Of a DNA stretch of 23,323 bases, positions 1 to 7,882 are shown piece by piece. The stretch covers positions 1 to 23,323 of the forward strand of contig LIAZ01000005.1 in NCBI GenBank assembly GCA_001438985.1, in the 5' to 3' direction. The position numbers and the translations under genes were made by a program. How positions within the stretch are numbered: the first letter of the stretch is position 1; every line of letters begins with the position of its first letter. This DNA comes from Acidimicrobium sp. BACL17 MAG-120823-bin42 (GTDB taxonomy: Bacteria; Actinomycetota; Acidimicrobiia; Acidimicrobiales; Ilumatobacteraceae). The notes below the pieces were generated by a model that saw nothing but the letters and a program-made list of their open reading frames with translations, searched no databases and was not told the origin of the DNA.

Positions 1-66
1 GGCTCCAACATCGCCAGATCCGATATGTGACCAAGCCTCTGCGCCTGGAATAACCGCGTGTGTCAT
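1..66 (-). CDS. Alpha/beta-hydrolase (carboxylesterase/lipase type), N-terminal fragment
   Basis: Only the first 22 codons are inside the window; the gene runs off the left edge. The readable start is MTHAVIPGAEAWSHIGSGDV. The pattern 'PGAE-x-(W/F)-SH-x-G' followed by a Gly-Val turn is the usual N-terminus of actinobacterial carboxylesterases and monoacylglycerol-lipase-like hydrolases, in which a core strand and an HGFTG oxyanion motif come next; those lie outside the window. The start is well supported: AGGAG (complement of 75-79) sits 8 bases before the ATG. It is divergent from the M48 protease gene at 96 with only about 30 bases between them. The family call rests on a short stretch and recall of family N-termini, so it is moderate; the existence of the gene is firmer. 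Confidence 0.6.
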   Translation of the reverse strand, partial: MTHAVIPGAEAWSHIGSGDVGA

Positions 67-95
67 AGGTATTTCTCCTGTCAAGATGACGATAG

Positions 96-998
96 TTGAC
101 GCGGTGGTTGAATGAACTGGTGACTTCGTCAATGCGCAAAGTTGAATACTCGGCAGTCACCGCTTTTGCCCCTGTTTTTGCGCTATTCCCTGTGTGGCTT
201 GGCGCTGTGGCGTTGCTGTGGATTCCGTTTGTTTTGCTTTTTGATGTGCCGTTTGTGCTTTTTGCGGCCGCTGTTTTTTTATTCGGGATTGTTCTGTTTT
301 CTCGCCCCGTGCAGCGAATTGTGTTCGTTCGCATGCTCGGTGCTCGCCAACCCACCGAATTAGAACGCGCCAACCTCGCACCAGCATGGAAGACCGTCGA
401 GCAGCGCGGATCAATACGACCTAACAGGTTCGTGCTTGCAGTTGCCGATATCGATGACATCAATGCATTTGCATGTGGTGGTCACATGCTCGTGGTTTCT
501 TCATTTGCCATTGAACACCTCACTGAAGACGAACTCTCTGGAGTGCTCGCACACGAACTCAGCCACCACCTTGGCGGACACACCATTGCACTCACCATTT
601 CACAATGGATGAGTCTGCCGATCCTGGGTCTTGCTCAACTTGGAATGCAAGTGCGCGATGTCGGTGTCAGCATTGCTAAACGACTTGAAGATGAATACCC
701 AACATTCAAATTGATTGGGTGGCTTGTCAATGTTGTGCTTACTGGTTTGTCGCGCATCTTGTTGATTGGATTTTTAATGGCGCAATCCCTTGGCGAAATC
801 GTCGGACGCAGCGCAGAGTTCCAAGCCGACAAACGTGCACACGCCATGGGATTTGGTCCCGAACTTCGCTACGCCCTCACCCGCGTAATTAATCACACCC
901 CAGAGACCGTGCCGACAAAGTTTTTGTCGCGTGTGCTGTTGTCACATCCGCCAGCAATCGATCGCGTGGCTCGGCTTGACGCAATGCTCAACAGGTAG
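96..998 (+). CDS. M48 family (HtpX-like) membrane zinc metalloprotease
   Basis: A 300-residue predicted membrane-bound zinc endopeptidase of the M48/HtpX kind, which in known members degrades damaged or misfolded membrane proteins. What is seen: two hydrophobic segments in roughly residues 20-70, the zinc motif HELSH at residues 153-157, another hydrophobic stretch around 205-230, and the downstream SAEFQADKRA stretch with the third zinc ligand Glu near residue 241 and an Asp four residues on. All catalytic elements look intact. The start is uncertain: TTG at 96 gives the longest form and ATG at 132 (residue 13) is equally possible; neither has a clear Shine-Dalgarno site. It ends 11 bases before hemE, so it may be the first gene of a heme/lnt transcription unit. 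Substrate and true HtpX orthology cannot be told from here. Confidence 0.88.
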   Translation: MTRWLNELVTSSMRKVEYSAVTAFAPVFALFPVWLGAVALLWIPFVLLFDVPFVLFAAAVFLFGIVLFSRPVQRIVFVRMLGARQPTELERANLAPAWKTVEQRGSIRPNRFVLAVADIDDINAFACGGHMLVVSSFAIEHLTEDELSGVLAHELSHHLGGHTIALTISQWMSLPILGLAQLGMQVRDVGVSIAKRLEDEYPTFKLIGWLVNVVLTGLSRILLIGFLMAQSLGEIVGRSAEFQADKRAHAMGFGPELRYALTRVINHTPETVPTKFLSRVLLSHPPAIDRVARLDAMLNR

Positions 999-1009
999 CG
1001 TGAGCGTTG

Positions 1010-2053
1010 ATGTCGGCAACAAGTTCCCCCACCGCGTTTCTCCATGTCGCAACAGGGAAACCTGCTGAACACACACCCGTGTGGTTCATGCGCCAAGCAG
1101 GTCGCAGTCTTCCCGAATACCGCGCAGTGCGTGGCGAAGGCAGCATCCTAGATGCAATCAAACAACCCCGATTAGCCGCAGATATCACGTTGCAGCCTGT
1201 TGCCCGATACGGCGTAGATGCCGCAGTGTTGTACAGCGACATTGTGGTTCCCGCTCACGCAGTTGGGTTTGGTATTGATGTTGCTCCTGGAACAGGCCCC
1301 GTTGCCGAACATCCATTTCGTACTGCATCCGACTTGCAACGGCTACGACCACTCGAACCCGAAACCGACACACCATACGTGCTTGACACCGTGCGCATGC
1401 TTACAGCCGAATTGCGTGTTCCATTACTTGCGTTTGCTGGAGCCCCATTTACCGTAGGCAGCTATCTCGTCGAAGGTAAACCGAGTCGTGACCACCTCAT
1501 CACAAAGCAGATGATGCGCGACGAGCCAGCGCTGTGGCATTCACTAATGCAACGCATTGCCGAACACTCTGTTGCTTCAATTCAAAGCCAACTAGATGCT
1601 GGTGCCCGAGCATTTCAATTGTTTGATTCATGGGCCGGCACGCTCACTCGTGACGAGTACCGCCTCATGGTGCTTCCCCATTCAACTTTTGTATTTAGCC
1701 AACTCGCGCAGTCGCATCCTCATGCACCAGGAATTCACTTCGGTCTCGGTTGCGATCATCTTCTTGAAATGATGAAAGAAGCTGGAGCAAACATCGTTGG
1801 ACTTGATTGGCGAACATCAATCCGTGATGCGCGTCAACGTCTAGGTGCCGACACCATCGTGCAAGGAAATCTCAATCCCGAGCTCGTACTAGGCGATATC
1901 GCCACTGCGCTTGCAGGAACCGATGCAGTGCTTGCTGATAACAGTGGGCATCCTGGCCACATTTTTAATCTCGGACATGGTGTTCAGCCACCAACCAACC
2001 CCGACGTGCTCGCTGCAATTGTTGAACACGTACACAACAACACGAAACGGTAA
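1010..2053 (+). CDS. hemE: Uroporphyrinogen III decarboxylase
   Basis: Cytosolic enzyme that removes four acetate carboxyl groups from uroporphyrinogen III to give coproporphyrinogen III in heme synthesis. The sequence shows the diagnostic N-terminal FMRQAGRSLPEYR motif (RQAGR near residue 28-32), the SDIVVPA segment carrying the essential Asp, the GAPFTVGSYLVEG motif, and the C-terminal FNLGHGV motif. Its length (347 residues) matches the family's usual 340-360. TTG at 1007 directly precedes the ATG at 1010; I chose the ATG. hemH starts four bases after the stop and hemY overlaps hemH, so the three are almost certainly one operon. Confidence 0.97.
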   Translation: MSATSSPTAFLHVATGKPAEHTPVWFMRQAGRSLPEYRAVRGEGSILDAIKQPRLAADITLQPVARYGVDAAVLYSDIVVPAHAVGFGIDVAPGTGPVAEHPFRTASDLQRLRPLEPETDTPYVLDTVRMLTAELRVPLLAFAGAPFTVGSYLVEGKPSRDHLITKQMMRDEPALWHSLMQRIAEHSVASIQSQLDAGARAFQLFDSWAGTLTRDEYRLMVLPHSTFVFSQLAQSHPHAPGIHFGLGCDHLLEMMKEAGANIVGLDWRTSIRDARQRLGADTIVQGNLNPELVLGDIATALAGTDAVLADNSGHPGHIFNLGHGVQPPTNPDVLAAIVEHVHNNTKR

Positions 2054-2057
2054 ACAC

Positions 2058-2978
2058 ATGAACAACACAACCGCAGTGCTCCTAATGGCATACGGAACGC
2101 CTCGCAGTACCGAAGAGATACTTCCTTATTACACCGATATTCGTCGTGGTCGAGTGCCAACCGACGAACAACTCGCCGACCTCACCGCTCGATATGACGC
2201 AATTGGGGGAATCTCTCCGCTTGCAGCACGAACTGAAGCACAACGTGATGCCCTGCAACAGGCCCTCAATGAGCGCTCACCAGGTGAGTTTCATGTGCAA
2301 CTCGGACTCAAGCATGCTCACCCAATGATTGAAGAAACAGTCAACGACATTGCGCAACAGGGCATCAAGAAAATCATCGCGATCGTGCTTGCACCCCACT
2401 TTTCTTCGTACTCAATTGGTCAATACGTTGGTCGGGCCAAAGCAGCTGCTGAGCCACACAACATTGAGGTAATCGGCATTGAGTCGTGGGCAACTGAACC
2501 CGCATTCGTCAATTTTCTTGCGTCCGACATGGCCGCAAAGAAAGCACAATTGCCAGCGCGAACCCGTGTGTTGTTTACCGCCCACTCGTTGCCACAGCGC
2601 ATCATTGACGGCGGAGACCCATACCCGCACGAACTACACGCCACTGCAACGGCAGTAGCGAACAGCATTGGTTTACGCGAAGGAGACGATTGGGCAATTG
2701 CATGGCAGTCAGCCGGACGAACTCCTGAGCCATGGATTGGGCCCGACATTCTTGATGTAATTGACGACATTGCCGCAAACAAACAAGCCGACGCCGTGCT
2801 TGTCAGTGCATGTGGGTTTGTTGCCGATCACCTTGAGGTGTTGTACGACTTAGACATTGAGGCACAACATCGTGCAGATAGCCACGGTCTTGCATTTGCA
2901 CGAACAGCGTGCGTCAACGACAATCCGCTCGTGATGGCCGCTCTTGCCGATCGAGTCATTGCTGCATCGGCTACATGA
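2058..2978 (+). CDS. hemH: Ferrochelatase (probably coproporphyrin III ferrochelatase)
   Basis: Inserts ferrous iron into the porphyrin macrocycle; in actinobacteria the usual substrate is coproporphyrin III (enzyme also called CpfC). Seen: N-terminal AVLLMAYGTPRS, the APHFSSYSIGQY segment, the FTAHSLPQR motif with the metal-binding His, the WQSAGRTPEPWIGPDI motif, and GFVADHLEVLYDLDIEAQ with the second metal-site Glu. The open frame extends back into hemE to 1911, but the ATG at 2058 gives the correct N-terminus (306 residues). Only two cysteines are present (in VSACGF and RTACVND), so the four-cysteine [2Fe-2S] site described for mycobacterial ferrochelatases appears absent. Its stop overlaps the hemY start (ATGA). 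The coproporphyrin-versus-protoporphyrin assignment is inferred from lineage and gene order. Confidence 0.94.
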   Translation: MNNTTAVLLMAYGTPRSTEEILPYYTDIRRGRVPTDEQLADLTARYDAIGGISPLAARTEAQRDALQQALNERSPGEFHVQLGLKHAHPMIEETVNDIAQQGIKKIIAIVLAPHFSSYSIGQYVGRAKAAAEPHNIEVIGIESWATEPAFVNFLASDMAAKKAQLPARTRVLFTAHSLPQRIIDGGDPYPHELHATATAVANSIGLREGDDWAIAWQSAGRTPEPWIGPDILDVIDDIAANKQADAVLVSACGFVADHLEVLYDLDIEAQHRADSHGLAFARTACVNDNPLVMAALADRVIAASAT

Positions 2979-4360
2979 TCGACAAGCATGTCGTTGTTAT
3001 TGGGGCCGGAATCACCGGACTCAGTGCGGCACTTCGTGTGTTGCGCGAACCACATCCACCGCGAGTCACCATCTTTGAGGCACACGACCGCATCGGCGGT
3101 GTAATTCACGCATCACCATTTGCCGGTATTGCAGCACTTGACGAGTCCGCTGATGCGTTTCTTACCCGCACCCCTGCAGCAATCGAATTGGCCAAACATG
3201 TTGGTCTCGAACATGTGCTCACTTCACCAGCAACCGGTGAGGCATACATTTGGCAAGGAACGCTGCAACCCATTCCGCACGGAACCACACTCGGTGTTCC
3301 TGGTTCTGTTCGATCTGCATGGTCAACACCCATCTTGAGTACATCTGGAAAGCTTCGTGCATCACTTGAGCCCTTGCTTCCGCAGCGCGTTGGCAGAAAT
3401 ACCGACAACCTCGGCGCTGCAATTCGTGCTCGCTGTGGCAACCAAGTGCTTGAACGGATTGTTGATCCCCTTGTTGGCAGCATCTATGCAACCGACACCG
3501 ACGCATTCAGTGTGAAGGGCATGCCCCAGATTGCCGACTTGCTCGCACAACCACGTAGCTTGATGAGTTCAGTTCGCGATGCACTCGCAAAGCGCACAGC
3601 AACTGGACCAATCTTTGCGGCTCCTCTTACGGGGATGTATTCGTTTACAACAGCGATTGCAGATCACGTCAAACAACTTGGCGGTGTCATCGAGCTCTCG
3701 TCACCTGTGCGCGCAATCGAACAACCAAAACGTGGCCAGTATTTTGTGCAAACCGATGACGGCACCGTGTTGTGCGATGCAGTGATCATGGCATCGCCTG
3801 CGCGACACAGCGCCGAGCTTGTTCGCGCCCTCAGTGCAGAGGCCAACACGTATCTAGCCGCGCGTGAACACGCATCAGTAATCATGATTGCACTCACTGT
3901 TCCACGACATCAGTGGCCACAACATCTCACGGGAAGCGGATACCTCGTTCCCAAACCCAACCAAACCGCAGTCACAGCGGTGTCGTTCGCTTCCAACAAA
4001 TGGTCACATGTTCAGACGCCCGACAATTCGATGGTGTTGCGCATTTCGCTTGGCCGAGACGGCTTACCGATGCATCACCTTGATGATGATGCGTTACTCA
4101 ATCTTGCTATTGCCGATGTGTATTGGCAAACGGGTGTCGACATCGTCCCAAGCAATGTCCGCATCACTCGCTGGGTGGAGTCATTTCCTCAATATCGACC
4201 TGACCATTTTGATGCAGTCGACCGACTTGAGCATGTCCTTGACGCAGCCGCACCGGGTGTGGTGTTTGCGGGTGCCAGCTATCGCGGGATCGGTATCCCG
4301 TCGTGTATTACCGATGCACACCGCTCGGCGGCACGCGTTCTTGCCAAGATTGACGCATGA
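2975..4360 (+). CDS. hemY: Protoporphyrinogen/coproporphyrinogen III oxidase (HemY/CgoX, FAD-dependent)
   Basis: FAD flavoprotein of 461 residues that aromatises a porphyrinogen with oxygen. In Gram-positive-type heme synthesis the substrate is coproporphyrinogen III (CgoX). Seen: the dinucleotide-binding fold VVVIGAGITGLSAAL at residues 6-20, a following acidic ribose-binding region (IFEAHDRIGGVI), the ERIVDPLVGSIYATD segment typical of the family, and a C-terminal FAD-contact motif FAGASYRGIGIPSCI. The start is the ATG at 2975, which overlaps the hemH stop as ATGA; the frame is open farther upstream but that part lies within hemH. Its own stop overlaps the lnt-like start in the same way. 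No hemQ/chdC gene follows in this block. Confidence 0.94.
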   Translation: MIDKHVVVIGAGITGLSAALRVLREPHPPRVTIFEAHDRIGGVIHASPFAGIAALDESADAFLTRTPAAIELAKHVGLEHVLTSPATGEAYIWQGTLQPIPHGTTLGVPGSVRSAWSTPILSTSGKLRASLEPLLPQRVGRNTDNLGAAIRARCGNQVLERIVDPLVGSIYATDTDAFSVKGMPQIADLLAQPRSLMSSVRDALAKRTATGPIFAAPLTGMYSFTTAIADHVKQLGGVIELSSPVRAIEQPKRGQYFVQTDDGTVLCDAVIMASPARHSAELVRALSAEANTYLAAREHASVIMIALTVPRHQWPQHLTGSGYLVPKPNQTAVTAVSFASNKWSHVQTPDNSMVLRISLGRDGLPMHHLDDDALLNLAIADVYWQTGVDIVPSNVRITRWVESFPQYRPDHFDAVDRLEHVLDAAAPGVVFAGASYRGIGIPSCITDAHRSAARVLAKIDA

Positions 4361-5820
4361 TTCTTCGCAGTAACCGTGCGCGTTACTTTGCGTCACTTGG
4401 CGCAGGCTCACTGGTGGCGTTCAGCCTGCCACCGTGGGGTTGGTGGCCTCTTGCATTCATTGGTGTTGCATTGTTTGCTCGGCTCACCATGCAGGTTGGC
4501 ACGCGTTCGCGTACACAGTTTTGGCTTGGCACAGCGTTTGGCTTTGGCTGGTTTGCACCGGGAATGTGTTGGATGTGGTTTCTCACACCACCCGGATACG
4601 TGATTGCAGTCATTTTGTTTGCGTCATTTCATGGCATTGCATCAGCGATTGGCACCCGCAGCCTGTATCCCATTGTTGCCCTTCCTCTTGCACACGTACT
4701 CGCAGAAACTATTCGATTTTCATTTCCATTCGGTGGGGTTCCACTCGCATCGCTAGCAATTTCGCAATCTGGTTCACCACTCGTCGGAATCGTTCGCATC
4801 GGTGGACCACTGCTTCTCACTTGGGTTGTCTTGCAATTAGGTTTTTTGCTTTCTCGAAGTGTCGTCGCACCACAACGAATCCACCTTGCAACCTGTCTCG
4901 CACTCGTTGCGCTCGCAGTTGGCGTATCACACATCGTTCCACGCGGTAGTGACACCAATGAGACACGCAATGTTGCTGCGGTACAAGGTGGTGGCCCACA
5001 AGGCACGTTGGCGATCAACACAAATTCTCGAGATGTCGTTGATCGTCACCTCGCTGCCACTCGCCAAATCATGGCAACCGATCTCGACATGGTGATCTGG
5101 CCAGAAAACGTGATTGATGTCGACAATTTCTACGACAGCAAAGAACGTATTGAGGTCGCCGAACAAGCAGCGAGGCTCAATACCCAATTCGTTGTGGGAA
5201 TCACCGAGGACCTCAACAGGCAGTACTTCACGAACGCCCAAGTAGTCGTCAATGAAGATGGCACGTTGGGTGACCGTTACGACAAAGTTAGACGAGTGCC
5301 TTTTGGAGAGTTTGTTCCACTACGCGGGTTGCTCGAAACACTTGGCGCTCCTGTTGATCGCATTCCACGTGATGCGCTTGCGGGATCAGACATCGCGCAG
5401 TTGCGCGTTGCCGACACAACCATTGGAGTCGCGATTTCATGGGAAGTGTTCTTTAGCGGTCGAGTAAATGAGGGCGTCGAAGCGGGTGGTTCGATGCTCG
5501 TCAATCCAACGAATGGCTCGAGCTACACAGGAACTATTTTGCAGTCACAACAAGTTGCATCATCGCGCCTACGTGCAATTGAAAATGGACGCTGGTTGGT
5601 GCAGATCTCTCCAACAGGATTTTCTGCATTTGTTTCACCTACTGGAAAGGTCTACGACCGCACCGGTGTGAGCGAACAACGCGTACTGATCCGTGAAATT
5701 CCGCTCCGCACTGGCCGAACCATATATTCCAATCTCGGCGACCTTCCCTTCATCATGGTGATGGTGGCAACGCTTGGTTCGCTGGTATTTCTTGGCCGGA
5801 AACGCAACTCCCTCTCGTAA
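4357..5820 (+). CDS. lnt: Apolipoprotein N-acyltransferase-like protein with Ser at the nucleophile position
   Basis: A 487-residue membrane protein with the Lnt layout: several hydrophobic helices in about residues 10-190, then a periplasmic nitrilase-fold (CN-hydrolase) domain and a last hydrophobic segment near 465-480. Lnt N-acylates the lipid-modified cysteine of lipoproteins. The nitrilase Glu is seen in DMVIWPENVI and the Lys in YDKVRRVPFGEFVPLR. The third member, normally Cys in an x-C-x-E motif, reads A-I-S-W-E: residue 361 is Ser, encoded TCA at 5437-5439, two base changes from either Cys codon, so not a simple sequencing slip. The rest of the domain (VNPTNGSSYTGT, SSRLRAIENGRW) is well kept. 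It may be a lineage-specific active variant or a non-acylating homologue. It is the last gene of the overlapping heme block. The gene name is by family, not proven activity. Confidence 0.85.
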   Translation: MILRSNRARYFASLGAGSLVAFSLPPWGWWPLAFIGVALFARLTMQVGTRSRTQFWLGTAFGFGWFAPGMCWMWFLTPPGYVIAVILFASFHGIASAIGTRSLYPIVALPLAHVLAETIRFSFPFGGVPLASLAISQSGSPLVGIVRIGGPLLLTWVVLQLGFLLSRSVVAPQRIHLATCLALVALAVGVSHIVPRGSDTNETRNVAAVQGGGPQGTLAINTNSRDVVDRHLAATRQIMATDLDMVIWPENVIDVDNFYDSKERIEVAEQAARLNTQFVVGITEDLNRQYFTNAQVVVNEDGTLGDRYDKVRRVPFGEFVPLRGLLETLGAPVDRIPRDALAGSDIAQLRVADTTIGVAISWEVFFSGRVNEGVEAGGSMLVNPTNGSSYTGTILQSQQVASSRLRAIENGRWLVQISPTGFSAFVSPTGKVYDRTGVSEQRVLIREIPLRTGRTIYSNLGDLPFIMVMVATLGSLVFLGRKRNSLS

Positions 5821-5842
5821 GCCGCCGAAAGTTACTCGCAGG

Positions 5843-5848
5843 TAGGCT
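5843..5848 (+). promoter_or_regulatory. Candidate -10 element TAGGCT before the GT4 gene
   Basis: TAGGCT lies nine bases before the ATG at 5858, in a 37-base gap after lnt, and no good Shine-Dalgarno site is present. TAGGCT fits the actinobacterial housekeeping -10 type (TAnnnT). If used, the RNA would begin at or close to the start codon. The same bases also form a short AGGCT-GAA-AGCCT stem, so a structural role is an alternative. No clear -35 is seen. Confidence 0.4.
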
Positions 5849-5857
5849 GAAAGCCTT

Positions 5858-7150
5858 ATGCCATCGCCGTTTAACCCCGACGGCCCGTTGCGGATTGCCT
5901 ATCTCACCTACCGCGGCAAGCCCCATGTTGGCGGGCAAGGCGTATACACACGACATCTCACCAAGGCACTCGTTGATCTTGGTCATCATGTTGAAGTGTT
6001 CGGTGGACAACCGTACCCCGTTCTTGATCCTCGCATCCCGCTGCACAAACTTCCTAGCCTCGACATTTTCAATGATCAATACCCCGGTCGCTTCCCCGCA
6101 TATTGGGAGATCAAGGATTGGCCAAGTTTTGTCGAGACAGCTCAATTCCTAAAAGGAACATTTGGTGAGCCGCGTGCGTTCAGCATTCGTGCGTACAACG
6201 AACTCAGCAAACGCGTGAATGATTTTGATTTGGTTCATGACAACCAGTGTCTTGGCTATGGAATTCTCAAGATTGAAAAACTGATTCCCACCATTGTGAC
6301 GCTGCATCATCCGATTACCAAAGATCGCAAACTTGAAATGGAACACACCAAGACATGGTTTAAACGTCAGGCGATTCGCCGATGGTATTCATTTGTCAAC
6401 ATGCAAGGAAACGTTGCCAGCAAAATGCCACGTGTTGTGGTGGTTAGTGAAAACTCAATCGCCGATATTCACACCGATATGAAGGTGTCTCTTGATCGCA
6501 TGAAGCTTGTTCCTGTTGGGGTCGATCCCGACTTGTTCACACCGCTTCCCCATATTTCCCGCAAACCTGGTCACCTCATCACCACTGCTTCTGCAGATGT
6601 TGCATTAAAAGGTTTGTCGTATTTGCTTGAAGCACTCGCCAAGATCCGCACGGAGCGCGACGTTCACCTCACCATCATCGGTCGCCCGCGAGAAGGGGCC
6701 AATGCAGACCTGATCCGCAAACTCGGTCTGACCGACTGCATAACTCATGTTTCCGGAGTGAGCGATGAACGCATTGTTGAGCTGTATGCCGAAAGTGAAC
6801 TTGCTGTAGTACCAAGCCTGTACGAAGGGTTTAGCCTTCCTGCAATTGAAGCAATGTCAACAGGAATTTGCCTTGTGGCAACAACTGGCGGCGCTCTCCC
6901 CGAGGTAACGGGCGCAGATAACGACACCGTGCTGTCGTGCCCTGCTGGGGATGCAGAGGCATTAGCCGCAAGCATCCGTCGTGGTTTAGACAATGCCGAA
7001 TTACGCAACCGCATTGGACTCGCAGGACGAGCTCGTGTTGTCGAACGTTGGAGTTGGAAGCACTGCGCACAACTCACCGTTGATCAATATCGTGAAGTTC
7101 TATCGATGCCGCACAACGCCGAAAAACTACGCAAGAGAGACGCAAAATAA
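5858..7150 (+). CDS. GT4 family glycosyltransferase
   Basis: A 430-residue retaining GT-B glycosyltransferase that would move a sugar from a nucleotide-sugar onto an unknown acceptor, probably at the cytoplasmic membrane. Seen: the N-terminal Rossmann start RIAYLTYRGKPHVGGQGVY, with the GGQG acceptor-side loop usual in GT4; the interdomain VPVGVDPDLF segment near residue 225; and the EX7E motif EGFSLPAIE at residues 323-331, followed by ATTGGALPEV. All GT4 hallmarks are intact. It is followed after three bases by a methyltransferase gene and then by an overlapping toroid gene, forming a three-gene operon. Sugar donor and acceptor cannot be read from sequence. Confidence 0.92.
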   Translation: MPSPFNPDGPLRIAYLTYRGKPHVGGQGVYTRHLTKALVDLGHHVEVFGGQPYPVLDPRIPLHKLPSLDIFNDQYPGRFPAYWEIKDWPSFVETAQFLKGTFGEPRAFSIRAYNELSKRVNDFDLVHDNQCLGYGILKIEKLIPTIVTLHHPITKDRKLEMEHTKTWFKRQAIRRWYSFVNMQGNVASKMPRVVVVSENSIADIHTDMKVSLDRMKLVPVGVDPDLFTPLPHISRKPGHLITTASADVALKGLSYLLEALAKIRTERDVHLTIIGRPREGANADLIRKLGLTDCITHVSGVSDERIVELYAESELAVVPSLYEGFSLPAIEAMSTGICLVATTGGALPEVTGADNDTVLSCPAGDAEALAASIRRGLDNAELRNRIGLAGRARVVERWSWKHCAQLTVDQYREVLSMPHNAEKLRKRDAK

Positions 7151-7153
7151 CCA

Positions 7154-7882
7154 ATGTTGACTGTCCGTTTTGACAAACTTCCGGTGGAGCCTGGGTCGAT
7201 GTTCCTTGACGCAGGTGCGGGTTTTGGCCGCCACGCTTTTGAGGCAGCCCGTCGTGGTGCGCGCGTCGTTGCCCTTGACTACGCCGAAGAAGAAACCACA
7301 GTGACTCGCGCAACATTTGCCGCAATGTACGAGGCAGGAGAAATCTCGCGCGAAAACTTGATTGCCGTATTACGCGGTGATGCAACACGGCTTCCATTCG
7401 CCGATAACACGTTTGATTGCATTGTTACTTCCGAGGTGCTCGAACACATTCAAAACGACGTTGCTGCACTGAGCGAACTCTCACGAGTGCTGAAGCCAGG
7501 TGGAGTACTTGCTGCCACCGTGCCGTCATGGTTTCCCGAAAAAATCAACTGGATGCTGTCAGATGAATATCACGCACCATTTGTTCCAGGTGGGCACGTA
7601 CGTATCTATTCGGGAACCGAACTGAAGGCAAAACTTCGCGCCGCAGGCTTGATCGTGCAAGACGAACATCGTGCGCATGGCTTGCACTCTCCATATTGGT
7701 GGCTTCGTTGCGCAGTAGGCCCAAGCCGCGAAGACAACAAGTTTGTTAACGCGTATAAAAAGTTTCTGGAATGGGACATCGTTTCTGCCCCAGCACTCAC
7801 ACGAACATTAGAAAAGGTTCTTGCCCCCGTGCTGGGTAAGAGTTACATCGTGTATTCCCAGAAGCCTGGTCGAACATCGTGA
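7154..7882 (+). CDS. Class I SAM-dependent methyltransferase (GT4-linked)
   Basis: A 242-residue methyltransferase. Motif I, the SAM-binding glycine loop, reads FLDAGAGFGRHAFEAARRG near residues 17-35; the acidic end of strand 2 is VVALDY; and the motif IV/post-motif region is FDCIVTSEVLEHI followed by LSRVLKPGGVLAATVPSW, as in the UbiE/Methyltransf_11 superfamily. The start is the ATG four bases after the glycosyltransferase stop; the end overlaps the next gene as GTGA. The context suggests methylation of a sugar or lipid-linked glycan made by the neighbouring GT4, but that is inference; the acceptor is unknown. Confidence 0.9.
   Translation: MLTVRFDKLPVEPGSMFLDAGAGFGRHAFEAARRGARVVALDYAEEETTVTRATFAAMYEAGEISRENLIAVLRGDATRLPFADNTFDCIVTSEVLEHIQNDVAALSELSRVLKPGGVLAATVPSWFPEKINWMLSDEYHAPFVPGGHVRIYSGTELKAKLRAAGLIVQDEHRAHGLHSPYWWLRCAVGPSREDNKFVNAYKKFLEWDIVSAPALTRTLEKVLAPVLGKSYIVYSQKPGRTS

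Noticed and set aside
1911..2057. Upstream extension of the hemH frame into hemE
   Set aside because: The extension lies inside hemE, encodes no ferrochelatase-like residues, and the ATG at 2058 gives the expected N-terminus.
4434..4949. Long alternative-frame open stretch within the lnt-like gene
   Set aside because: It is Cys/His/Arg/Ser-rich, with no recognisable domain, and is wholly inside a clear membrane-protein gene in another frame.
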